Shown: piece by piece, positions 49,979-58,009 of the stretch
Numbering within the stretch: the stretch's first letter is position 1
Layout: the number at the start of each line of letters is the position of its first letter
Source: Adhaeribacter terrigena
Lineage (GTDB): Bacteria > Bacteroidota > Bacteroidia > Cytophagales > Hymenobacteraceae
Direction of reading: 5' to 3'
NCBI RefSeq assembly: GCF_016623615.1
Contig: NZ_JAEHFX010000006.1
Span: 208,748-272,747, forward strand
Length of the DNA stretch: 64,000 nucleotides
The notes under the pieces: generated by a model
The model's input: the letters and a program-made list of their open reading frames with translations, nothing else
What the model was told of the DNA's origin: nothing
The model's database searches: none
Program-made: the position numbers and the translations under genes

Positions 49979-51054
49979 AGCGTTTCGTAAAGAGCCAGTA
50001 GTTTTTTTTCTTCCTGTTGCCAGTTCCAGGTTTCGCGCGCTAACAAGCAGTTTTTAACCAGAAAATCATAGCGTTTTTCATCGGTCAGCAATTCCTGCAA
50101 AGCAGTTTTTAAAGCAGCTTTTTCCAGCGGAATGGCCACGCCAACTTCAAATTCCTGCAACAAGGTTTCATACTCCGGAAAGTCAATAACCACCTGCGGA
50201 ATACCGGCGTGAAGATAATCGAAGAACTTGTTGGAAAGCGAATAATAGTAACTCAAACCCAGATTTTCGAGCAGGTTAAACCCGAGGTACGCCCGGCGGG
50301 TAATTTTCTCCAGGTCGGCCGGCAGCACGTAACCCAGGAATTTCACTTTGTTTTCAAGCTTCAGTTCACGGGCGCGGCGCTGCAAGGTTTCCAGCATTTC
50401 GCCTTTGCCACAGATCCATAAATCTGCATTTATTTCCGGCATTACTTCCAGCAGCATTTCCAGCCCGCGGCCTTCGTTCACGGCACCCTGATACAGAATA
50501 TAACGCTGTTCTTTTTCAGTTTTCACAAACGGTTTCAGCACCGAAATATTCCGGATCACGCTAAACGGAACGCGGTAATTCCGGGTAAAAATTCCGGCCA
50601 GAGAACTGGTAACCGTATATCGCAAAGCAGAACGCGGCACAATAAATTTTTCTACCGCCCGCCACATTTTCTGAATTGCCGGCCGGCTGATTACTTCCGG
50701 TACTTCCGGGAAATATTCGTGCGCATCGAAAATAAAAGGTTTTCCCGACATCCGGGCTTTAAAACAAACCGGCAGCGCCGCATCCAGATCGGCGGCGCCA
50801 AAAGCATCGGCATTTTTAAAAAGCAGGAAAAAAAACAAACGCAGGTTATATTCCAGATAAAAGAATTTGCCTTTGGAAAAGAAACATTGCAGGCGGTGCT
50901 GCGCATAAGGTTGCGGTTGCAGGGGTTTGGAAACCGGCCACCTGCGTCCTACCAGCAAAATTTCATACCCGTTACCAGCCAGGCTTTTACAGATTCGTTG
51001 CATGCGCTGGTCGTAGTTCAGATCGGTAGTTACCGCAAAAACAATTTTTTTCAT
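49948..51054 (-). CDS. glycosyltransferase, GT-B fold (family 4-like)
   Basis: 368 residues from ATG 51054 (MKKIVFAVTTDLNYDQRMQRICKSLAGNGY); a start 5 codons upstream is possible. The N-domain covers 1-165 and the C-domain has QRYILYQGAVNEGRGLEMLLEVM, LWICGKGEM, FLGYV and the donor-site region GLSYYYSLSNKFFDYLHAGIPQVVIDFPEYETLL. This fits GT4-like retaining enzymes acting on envelope polysaccharide or lipid-linked sugars. It precedes miaA with a 31-base overlap. Confidence 0.9.
   Translation of the reverse strand: MKKIVFAVTTDLNYDQRMQRICKSLAGNGYEILLVGRRWPVSKPLQPQPYAQHRLQCFFSKGKFFYLEYNLRLFFFLLFKNADAFGAADLDAALPVCFKARMSGKPFIFDAHEYFPEVPEVISRPAIQKMWRAVEKFIVPRSALRYTVTSSLAGIFTRNYRVPFSVIRNISVLKPFVKTEKEQRYILYQGAVNEGRGLEMLLEVMPEINADLWICGKGEMLETLQRRARELKLENKVKFLGYVLPADLEKITRRAYLGFNLLENLGLSYYYSLSNKFFDYLHAGIPQVVIDFPEYETLLQEFEVGVAIPLEKAALKTALQELLTDEKRYDFLVKNCLLARETWNWQQEEKKLLALYETLWQTQQKLNS
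49955..49987 (-). repeat. CGSTAT repeat spanning the glycosyltransferase stop and miaA start
   Basis: TTTAGTTTTTGCTGAGTTTG then CCATAGCGTTTCG. On the minus strand GAAACGCTATGG carries the miaA ATG. Confidence 0.6.
50048..50079 (-). repeat. CGSTAT repeat inside glycosyltransferase
   Basis: CAGTTTTTAACCAGAAAATC then ATAGCGTTTTTC; encodes EKRYDFLVKNC on the minus strand. Confidence 0.55.
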
Positions 51055-51202
51055 GTTATAAACCAGCAACGTATCCGGGAAAGTAAAATTCCGGCCGGAG
51101 AGCTCAAACTACGTAAATTTAACCTGCGAATTTAGAGCTTTTCGTGAAAATTCGCGTATCTTAAACCGCCCCAAGCGCTAACGGGCAACCTTATTTGCTG
51201 CC

Positions 51203-54200
51203 ATGACTTTTATTTCCGATTCCGATACCGTTTCTGCTGAACGTTTATTACAAATAATCAGCCAGTTAGAAAACACAAAAAAGCTGGTGCTTATTGCCAA
51301 TGTGAGTGGATTACTTTTAGCGGCCAGCCCGGAAGCCATTCGCTTTTTCGGTTTTAAACCCGATGGCGCTGACGAGATCCATCTTTATGAATACCTGCCG
51401 CAACTGGAACAACTTATAGCGTCTGGCAAGGAAAGAACCAACGGGCAGCAGATCACTTTTCCCGGCCTGACAGATACCGTTTTAACGTATCAGTGGCAAC
51501 CCATTTGGTTCGAGAACCACAATTTTTTTATCTTTCAGTTCAGCGAAATTGCCGCTGAAACCAGCGTGCCGGAAGCAAACGCGGTCAAAAACCAGCGTTA
51601 TAAAAGCGTATTCGAAAACTCTGACCTGGCCGTATGTATTCTGAACCGCCGCGGCGAATTACTGGACCTCAACGACGCCGCTTTAAAGTATGTAACCTTT
51701 GACAGAAGTGCTGCGATCGGAAAAAATCTGCCAAAACTGCTGGATTTCAATGCTTACGAAAAAGCCTTTTTTTATAAAAACCTGGATCTTGCCTTTTCCG
51801 GTCAGCCCCGCAAATTCGACTGGTGGTTTACCCTGCCGGACGGCAATCTGACTACCATTGAGATCAGTTTCAAAACGGCATTTTCCAATAATCAGAAGAT
51901 CCTGATCTGTACGGTGGCCGATAGCTGGGAAAAAATAAGTGCCGAGCAAAATATTTTATCGCGCAACAACCAGCTGGAGTTTGTAAATCATCTGCTGGCC
52001 AACCTGGCGGTTTTTAAAAATACCGAAGAAATTCTGCGCTTCACCATTGAACAGCTCATGGAAAAAAGCGACATCATTGGCGGCGGCACTTATTTTTATT
52101 CGGAAAAAGATAACTTATTAAGCATCTGTTCCAGCTGCGGTTTATTCTCGGATCTGCTCTTGCAGCACCAGGAAATTACCGTAGATTCAGAATTGATGCA
52201 TGCCCTTTTTCATGGGCAGAAAAAGGAAGGGCTGAAAAAAATTGCTGCCGTTTTACAGGAGTATTTCCCGAGCCTGCCCATCCTCATCATGCCTATTTGT
52301 ACCGATTCTCAGGTAGTGGCTATCAATTTACTGTTCATAAAAAGCCGGCACAAGATCACGCCGGCGCTGGTTTCCCTGGTCGATTCGATCGGGTCCGGCA
52401 TTGGGCGTTATATCTCCAAATTACAACTCTCTCAGGAGCTATCCGTTTCCCAAAGTAAATACCAGGCACTTTTCGAATCATCTTACGACGGGATCTGCCT
52501 GCTTTACAACAACGTGATCGTAGATTCCAACGATACTACCATTCAGCTTTTTGGCTACCAGAAACACGAATTATTAGGCAAACGCCTCGACGAAATTTCC
52601 CCGGAGAATCAACCCGACAAGCAACCATCGGCCACTAAAGCCGCCAATATAGTAGAAGCTACTTTGCAGGCCGGCGTATCGCAATCGTTTGAGTGGAAAT
52701 TCCGGCATAAGAACGGCTCTTTATTAGATGCCGAAGTAAGCTTGAGCCGCATCTCCCTGGAAGGGCATCATTATATTCAGGCCAACATCCGCGATATTAC
52801 GGAACGCAAAATGGCGCAGGCAGCCATGCGCCGCGAAGAAGTAATGCGCGAAAGCATGCAGCAATTCCGGGTTTTCCTGGAAAAAGTAAACCTGCTCTAC
52901 ATCAGCCTGAATATGAAAGGCAACCTGATAACGGTAAACGATTATTTTCTGACCTACACCGGTTATACCCGGGAAGAAGTGATCGGCCGCAATTATTTCG
53001 AACTCTTTCTGCCCGAAAGTGAAAAACAGGCACGGCAGGAAGCTTTTTTTCAAACGTTTACAGACCAGACGCTGAACCACTTTTACGAACGCAATATTGT
53101 AACCAAAAGCGGCCTGGTGAAAGTGCTGAAATGGTACAGCATTTTCGAAAAAGATATCGACGGCAATATCATCGGACTCTCGAGCGTAGGAAAAGACGTT
53201 ACCGGCCGGAAAGCGGCCATGGAAGCCCTGAAAACCAACAAGATCCGCCTGCAGGATCTTTTCGACAACGCCCATGACCTGATCCAGGATACTTCGGTAG
53301 ACAACAAATTCATTTTCGTGAACCGGGCCTGGAAAGAAAAACTGGGCTATAACGATTTCGACATCGAAAAACTGGCTTTGAACGATATTGTTCACCCCTA
53401 TTACAAAGCCAAGCTTATTTACCAGCTCCGCAATTTATATAAAGGCGAAGATGTAAATAAAATCGAAACGGTATTCCTTACCAAAAGCGGCAAACCGATC
53501 CACCTCATCGGCAGTATCAACTGCACCCTGCAGGATGGAAAACCGGTAGCAACGCGCGCCATTCTGCACGACATTACCGACCGCATCAAGGCCGAACGTT
53601 TACAGAAAGTTTACTATAGCATTGCCAACCTGGCCATCAGCAGCAAAGACTTAACCTCGCTTTACGGGGCCATTCACCGCGAGCTGAGCAAGATCATAGA
53701 AACGAACAATATCCAGATCGCGCTTTGCGACGAAAACCGGACGGAGCTGAATTTTGTGTACCACGTGGATCAGCAACTGAACGCCGGCAGCACCGAAATA
53801 AAGCGCCCCTTCGACAAAGGAATAACCGAGTACATTATTAATTCCGGCCGGCCGCTGTTCTTATTAAAAGAAGACTACCAGGAACTGATCGATTCAGGCA
53901 AAGTAACCTACCAGGGCGAAATCCCCAAAGTGATGCTCGGCTCTCCCCTTTCCATCGAAGACCGCATCATCGGGGTAATTTCGGTGCAGGATTATAGAAA
54001 GCAGGACGCCTATATTCACACCGATATCGAGATCCTGCACTTTATTTCGAACCAGGTGGCGCTCGCCATTGAGAGAAAAAGCAACGAAGAGCAAATAAAC
54101 CTGCAAAATGCCCGCCTCAAAGCCATTTTTGAAAGCGGATCGCACATGATGTGGTCGGTAAATAATGCGCTGGAGATCACATCTTACAACCAGAATTTTT

Positions 54201-56410
54201 ACAATTATTTCTTCCCGGCAAACTCCAAATCACTGCCTTTCAATTTAGAAACTTCGGGTCTGCCGGAAGCCTTTGGCGAAAGTTTCCCGGTATTGCAGCA
54301 AAGCTACCAGCAGGTATTTCAGGGTATAAACCAGCATTTCGAACTGAAACTGGAACGGCCGGATGGCACTACGAACTGGCGCGAAATTTATCTCAACCCG
54401 ATCTATCTGCGCGATGGGAGTTTTGAAGAAGTTTCGGGTATTTCGCTTGACATTACCGAAAAGAAATTATCGCAGCTGGCGCTGGCCCGAAGCGAAGAAA
54501 AATTCCGTTCCATTTTCGAATCGTTCCAGGATCTGTATTACCGGACCGACCGCGATGGGTATGTGCTTTTAATGAGCCCGTCGGTGCAGGAAATTCTGGG
54601 TTATTCTCAGACCGAAGTGCTGGGCATGCACAGCATAGAGCTCTATGATAACCCGCAGGAACGTGAAAATTTAATAAAGGCCGTTAACCAACTGGGCAAG
54701 GTTCAGAACTTTGAAGTTTCGCTGAAGAAAAAATCGGGTGAAGTTCGCAAAGTATTGATCAATGCCCGGCAGTTGCGCGATGAAAGCGGTCACCCACTGG
54801 GCATGGAAGGCGTTTGCCGCGACGTTACCGAACTGAAACAAATTGAAGCAGAGCTGATCCGGGCAAAAGAACTCGCAGAAAGTTCGTTACAGGCCAAAAC
54901 CCTGTTCCTGGCTAATATGAGCCACGAATTGCGCACGCCCATGAACGGCATTATTGGCATGATCGACCTGCTTAACCAAACTTCAATTTCGGAAGAACAA
55001 GCCGAATACGTAGAAACGCTGCGCAAATCTTCCGATGCCCTTTTAGCAATTCTGAACGATATTCTGGACCTTTCGAAGATACAGGCCGGCAAACTGGTAA
55101 TTCACGAAACCGGAATTGATCTATTCGATACGCTGGATAAAATTTATTCTTTATTCCAGAATCGGGCAAATCATAAAAACCTGGATTTTGCGCTGCACAT
55201 TGAGCCCGATGTGCCGCGGTATATCATTACCGACGAAACCCGTTTTCTGCAAATTTTATCGAACCTGACGGCTAACGCTATTAAATTCACCAACAGCGGC
55301 GCGGTTAATATTTTTGTTAAGAAAAAACGCGAATCTGATGGCAAATTCATGCTGGAAGTGAAAGTGCAGGATTCCGGAATTGGCATAACCGAAGAAAATA
55401 AAAAGCTGTTGTTCACCAATTTTACGCAGCTCGACGATACTTCTACCAAATCTTTTGGCGGTACGGGTTTAGGTTTAGCTATTTCCAAACAGCTGAGTGA
55501 ATTGCTGGGCGGCGAAATCGGCCTGAACTCGGTTTACGGCGAAGGCAGCACGTTCTGGTTTACCATTGCCACCCGCATAGCCGAAAACAGCGAAGAGATC
55601 GTAAAAAATATGCAGGCCACAAAAGATGCTGCCGTGGTTACCGAAAATTTCGAAAACGAACCCTACGTATTATTAGTTGACGATAACCAGATAAACCAGA
55701 AAGTAGCCCTGAAATTGCTGAATAAACTCGGCTGCCGCTGCGATGTAGCCTCCAATGGTTATGAAGCCATCGAATTTGCCGCGGTGCATCCTTACGACAT
55801 TATTTTTATGGATATTCAGATGCCGGAAATGGATGGTGTGGAAGCAACTGCGCAAATAAAAGATATGCTCCTGCTGGACTGCCCGCCAATCATTGCCATG
55901 ACGGCTTATTCTATGAAAGACGACGCCGAAAAATTCATGAATCAGGGGCTGGATGATTATATTTCGAAACCGGTTAAATCAGCAGAACTCTTCAATATTA
56001 TCCAGAAATGGAGTGGCATGGATACGTACACCAAAGAGCTTGTAGCCGAAGCAGTTACTATAGACGAACCGCCGCTGAACTTAAACATCCTGGAACAATT
56101 GCGTGAACTGGGTGGCGCCGATTTTGCCGAACAGCTTTATCACGATTTTGAAGCTGAGGCCGGTGAACTGCTTTATGCCGCTAAAAAAGAAGTGGACTTA
56201 AAACATTACAAAGAGATTTTAAGTACATTGCATCAGATTAAAGGCACGGCCTCAACGCTTGGCCTGAACCCAATGGCGCAAATGGCCAAGCAGCTGGAGC
56301 AGGAAATAAAGCACGACAACCTGGAAACGGTAGCTTCCGGCTTTGCAAAACTACTACAGTACTACAAAGAATTTACGCAAACTTATAAGCAATATTTCAC
56401 TCAAAACTAA
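51203..56410 (+). CDS. multi-PAS/GAF hybrid histidine kinase with REC and Hpt
   Basis: 1735 residues, no membrane span seen, so probably cytoplasmic. Order: PAS (about 15-120), PAS (132-250), GAF-like (260-400), PAS (420-540), PAS (552-675), PAS (678-795), GAF (800-965), PAS (970-1090), PAS (1095-1215). Then HisKA with H1241 in NMSHELRTPMNG, HATPase (about 1340-1455; FGGTGLGLAISKQL), REC with phospho-acceptor D1537 in FMDIQMPEMDG, and a C-terminal Hpt with H1677 in LHQIKGTASTLG. A full internal phosphorelay is therefore possible. A lone REC protein starts 3 bases after the stop and is the likely final acceptor. Two dispersed-repeat matches lie near the 5' end. Confidence 0.96.
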   Translation: MTFISDSDTVSAERLLQIISQLENTKKLVLIANVSGLLLAASPEAIRFFGFKPDGADEIHLYEYLPQLEQLIASGKERTNGQQITFPGLTDTVLTYQWQPIWFENHNFFIFQFSEIAAETSVPEANAVKNQRYKSVFENSDLAVCILNRRGELLDLNDAALKYVTFDRSAAIGKNLPKLLDFNAYEKAFFYKNLDLAFSGQPRKFDWWFTLPDGNLTTIEISFKTAFSNNQKILICTVADSWEKISAEQNILSRNNQLEFVNHLLANLAVFKNTEEILRFTIEQLMEKSDIIGGGTYFYSEKDNLLSICSSCGLFSDLLLQHQEITVDSELMHALFHGQKKEGLKKIAAVLQEYFPSLPILIMPICTDSQVVAINLLFIKSRHKITPALVSLVDSIGSGIGRYISKLQLSQELSVSQSKYQALFESSYDGICLLYNNVIVDSNDTTIQLFGYQKHELLGKRLDEISPENQPDKQPSATKAANIVEATLQAGVSQSFEWKFRHKNGSLLDAEVSLSRISLEGHHYIQANIRDITERKMAQAAMRREEVMRESMQQFRVFLEKVNLLYISLNMKGNLITVNDYFLTYTGYTREEVIGRNYFELFLPESEKQARQEAFFQTFTDQTLNHFYERNIVTKSGLVKVLKWYSIFEKDIDGNIIGLSSVGKDVTGRKAAMEALKTNKIRLQDLFDNAHDLIQDTSVDNKFIFVNRAWKEKLGYNDFDIEKLALNDIVHPYYKAKLIYQLRNLYKGEDVNKIETVFLTKSGKPIHLIGSINCTLQDGKPVATRAILHDITDRIKAERLQKVYYSIANLAISSKDLTSLYGAIHRELSKIIETNNIQIALCDENRTELNFVYHVDQQLNAGSTEIKRPFDKGITEYIINSGRPLFLLKEDYQELIDSGKVTYQGEIPKVMLGSPLSIEDRIIGVISVQDYRKQDAYIHTDIEILHFISNQVALAIERKSNEEQINLQNARLKAIFESGSHMMWSVNNALEITSYNQNFYNYFFPANSKSLPFNLETSGLPEAFGESFPVLQQSYQQVFQGINQHFELKLERPDGTTNWREIYLNPIYLRDGSFEEVSGISLDITEKKLSQLALARSEEKFRSIFESFQDLYYRTDRDGYVLLMSPSVQEILGYSQTEVLGMHSIELYDNPQERENLIKAVNQLGKVQNFEVSLKKKSGEVRKVLINARQLRDESGHPLGMEGVCRDVTELKQIEAELIRAKELAESSLQAKTLFLANMSHELRTPMNGIIGMIDLLNQTSISEEQAEYVETLRKSSDALLAILNDILDLSKIQAGKLVIHETGIDLFDTLDKIYSLFQNRANHKNLDFALHIEPDVPRYIITDETRFLQILSNLTANAIKFTNSGAVNIFVKKKRESDGKFMLEVKVQDSGIGITEENKKLLFTNFTQLDDTSTKSFGGTGLGLAISKQLSELLGGEIGLNSVYGEGSTFWFTIATRIAENSEEIVKNMQATKDAAVVTENFENEPYVLLVDDNQINQKVALKLLNKLGCRCDVASNGYEAIEFAAVHPYDIIFMDIQMPEMDGVEATAQIKDMLLLDCPPIIAMTAYSMKDDAEKFMNQGLDDYISKPVKSAELFNIIQKWSGMDTYTKELVAEAVTIDEPPLNLNILEQLRELGGADFAEQLYHDFEAEAGELLYAAKKEVDLKHYKEILSTLHQIKGTASTLGLNPMAQMAKQLEQEIKHDNLETVASGFAKLLQYYKEFTQTYKQYFTQN
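51205..51237 (-). repeat. CGSTAT repeat at the start of the kinase gene
   Basis: GACTTTTATTTCCGATTCCG then ATACCGTTTCTGC. It starts in the ATG codon and encodes TFISDSDTVSA. Confidence 0.55.
51454..51484 (-). repeat. possible CGSTAT repeat in kinase gene
   Basis: CACTTTTCCCGGCCTGACAG then ATACCGTTTTA; in-frame coding match. Confidence 0.4.
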
Positions 56411-56413
56411 ATT

Positions 56414-56791
56414 ATGGCTGAAGCTAAAACTATTCTGATTGCGGAAGACAGCTCCGTTATTCTGAACCTGACCCGCAAAATTCTTGAATTGCAGAATTAC
56501 AACATTATTGCGGCTAAAAACGGCAGTGAAGTAATGAAAACCATTGACAGCCAGAAAATTGACGGCATTTTAATGGACCTCAACATTCCGGGTAAAGACG
56601 GCATGGCCTGTACCAAAGAAATTCGCGCGAACGCCAATCCCGAGATCTCGAAGATTCCGATCATTGCCGTAACCGGTAACGCCAACAATTACAGCATGGA
56701 AGATTTTAAAGCGGCCGGCATCAATGCCTACCTGCCCAAACCGGTAGATTTCGACATGCTGGTGCAAACCGTAAAACAGTATATTTCTTAA
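56414..56791 (+). CDS. single-domain response regulator
   Basis: 125 residues, receiver domain only. ILIAEDSSVILN supplies the acidic pair, the phospho-acceptor Asp lies in GILMDLNIPGKDGM (about residue 56), the switch Thr in IAVTGN and Lys in YLPKPVDF. It is separated from the hybrid kinase by 3 bases and so co-transcribed; the kinase Hpt is the natural donor. With no output domain it must act by protein contact. Confidence 0.95.
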   Translation: MAEAKTILIAEDSSVILNLTRKILELQNYNIIAAKNGSEVMKTIDSQKIDGILMDLNIPGKDGMACTKEIRANANPEISKIPIIAVTGNANNYSMEDFKAAGINAYLPKPVDFDMLVQTVKQYIS

Positions 56792-56806
56792 GCAAAAAAC
56801 TACGGC

Positions 56807-57085
56807 ATGGAGCTGAAATACACGCGCCATTTCCTCAGCAAGCTCGAAGACCTTTTTGCCGAATCGGATTATATGCTGCGGTACGAAAAAGGAAATTTTA
56901 AGGCCGGTTATTGCGTGCTGAAAGATATGAAAGTGGTGGTGGTAAATAAATATTACGCCCTGGAAGGAAAAGTGAATTGCCTCTACGAGATCCTGCGTAC
57001 TATTACGATCGACACCAGCCGGCTGAGCGAAAAAAACCAGGAATTCTTAGCCGAAATTCAAAGCCAGGAGGAAGAAGCTTCGTGA
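56807..57085 (+). CDS. small conserved-type cytoplasmic protein
   Basis: 92 residues, start 15 bases after the response regulator. FLSKLEDLFAESDYMLRYEKGNFKAGYCVLKDMKVVVVNKYYALEGKVNCLYEIL reads as helix, three beta strands and helix, with an acidic C-terminal tail. I recall this type as a small uncharacterised Bacteroidota family but cannot name it. It overlaps the MBL gene by four bases (GTGA). Confidence 0.8.
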   Translation: MELKYTRHFLSKLEDLFAESDYMLRYEKGNFKAGYCVLKDMKVVVVNKYYALEGKVNCLYEILRTITIDTSRLSEKNQEFLAEIQSQEEEAS

Positions 57086-57843
57086 GAGTAACTGTACTTG
57101 GCTCGGGCACTTCGCAGGGCGTACCGGTAATTGCGTGTGAGTGTCCGGTTTGCCATTCCCTCGATTACCGCGATAAACGGCTGCGCGTTTCGGTGCACCT
57201 GCAGGTGAACGGCAAAAGTTTTATCATCGATTCCGGCCCCGATTTCCGGCAGCAGGTTTTGCGGGAGCGCATAAAAAAGCTCGACGCCCTCCTTTTCACG
57301 CACGAACACAAAGACCATACCGCCGGGATGGACGACATCCGGGCGTTTAATTTTTCGCAGCATCAGGATATGCCGGTTTATGCGGAGGAACGCGTGATTC
57401 ATCAGTTGCAAAACGAGTTCAGCTACATCTTTTCCGGCATCAATTATCCCGGCATTCCGCGCGTGCAGGTTCACCCTATTACCGAAGAGCCATTCGAAAT
57501 TGAAGGCGTACTTATTACGCCCATCCGGGCCATGCATTATAAGCTGCCGGTACTTGGTTTCAGGGTAGGAAATTTCACTTATATTACCGATGCCAACTTT
57601 ATTTCCGAAGCAGAAAAAGAAAAAATAAAGGGGTCCGAAGTCATTATTCTGAATGCCCTGCGCAAAGAGCCCCACATCAGCCATTTTTCCCTTTCCGAAG
57701 CCGTAACCTTACTGGAGGAATTACAACCCAAACAAGCCTATTTAACGCACATCAGCCATTTAATGGGCTTCCACGCCGAGGTAGAAAAAGAACTCCCCGA
57801 TTTTATCAGACTCGCCTATGACGGGCTCACTTTTAATTGTTGA
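57082..57843 (+). CDS. PhnP-like MBL-fold hydrolase
   Basis: 253 residues starting with GTG in a GTGA overlap; AGGAGG lies 10 bases upstream. An in-frame ATG at 56977 would read through the upstream gene in another frame and is not credible. Zinc motif H74-x-H76-x-D78-H79 (FTHEHKDHTAGMDD), and a C19-x-C21-x2-C24 cluster near the N-terminus as in PhnP-type phosphodiesterases. LTHISHLMGFH and a late Asp complete the metal site. Likely a cyclic phosphodiesterase; substrate unknown. Confidence 0.92.
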   Translation: MRVTVLGSGTSQGVPVIACECPVCHSLDYRDKRLRVSVHLQVNGKSFIIDSGPDFRQQVLRERIKKLDALLFTHEHKDHTAGMDDIRAFNFSQHQDMPVYAEERVIHQLQNEFSYIFSGINYPGIPRVQVHPITEEPFEIEGVLITPIRAMHYKLPVLGFRVGNFTYITDANFISEAEKEKIKGSEVIILNALRKEPHISHFSLSEAVTLLEELQPKQAYLTHISHLMGFHAEVEKELPDFIRLAYDGLTFNC

Positions 57844-57847
57844 TTGT

Positions 57848-57973
57848 TGATTGCTGATTGTTAATTGCCTGATAGGGCCTGGCCATCAGACTTTTAAAGT
57901 TTAAAACTATACCGTATTTATTCAGGAATTTCAGTTCTCCAATTAAATAAAATCAATTAACAATCAGCAATCA
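57848..57973. repeat. MITE-like inverted repeat around a CGSTAT copy
   Basis: TGATTGCTGATTGTTAATTG (57848-57867) and its exact complement (57954-57973) flank an 86-base centre that holds a dispersed repeat. The stop codon of the MBL gene lies within the left repeat array. The right array continues to about 58006, just before the NFACT start. No transposase or target duplication seen. Confidence 0.75.
57886..57918 (-). repeat. CGSTAT dispersed repeat
   Basis: CATCAGACTTTTAAAGTTTA then AAACTATACCGTATTT. Confidence 0.75.
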
Positions 57974-58009
57974 TCAATTTAACAATTTAGCCATTCAACA
58001 ATTTAAACC

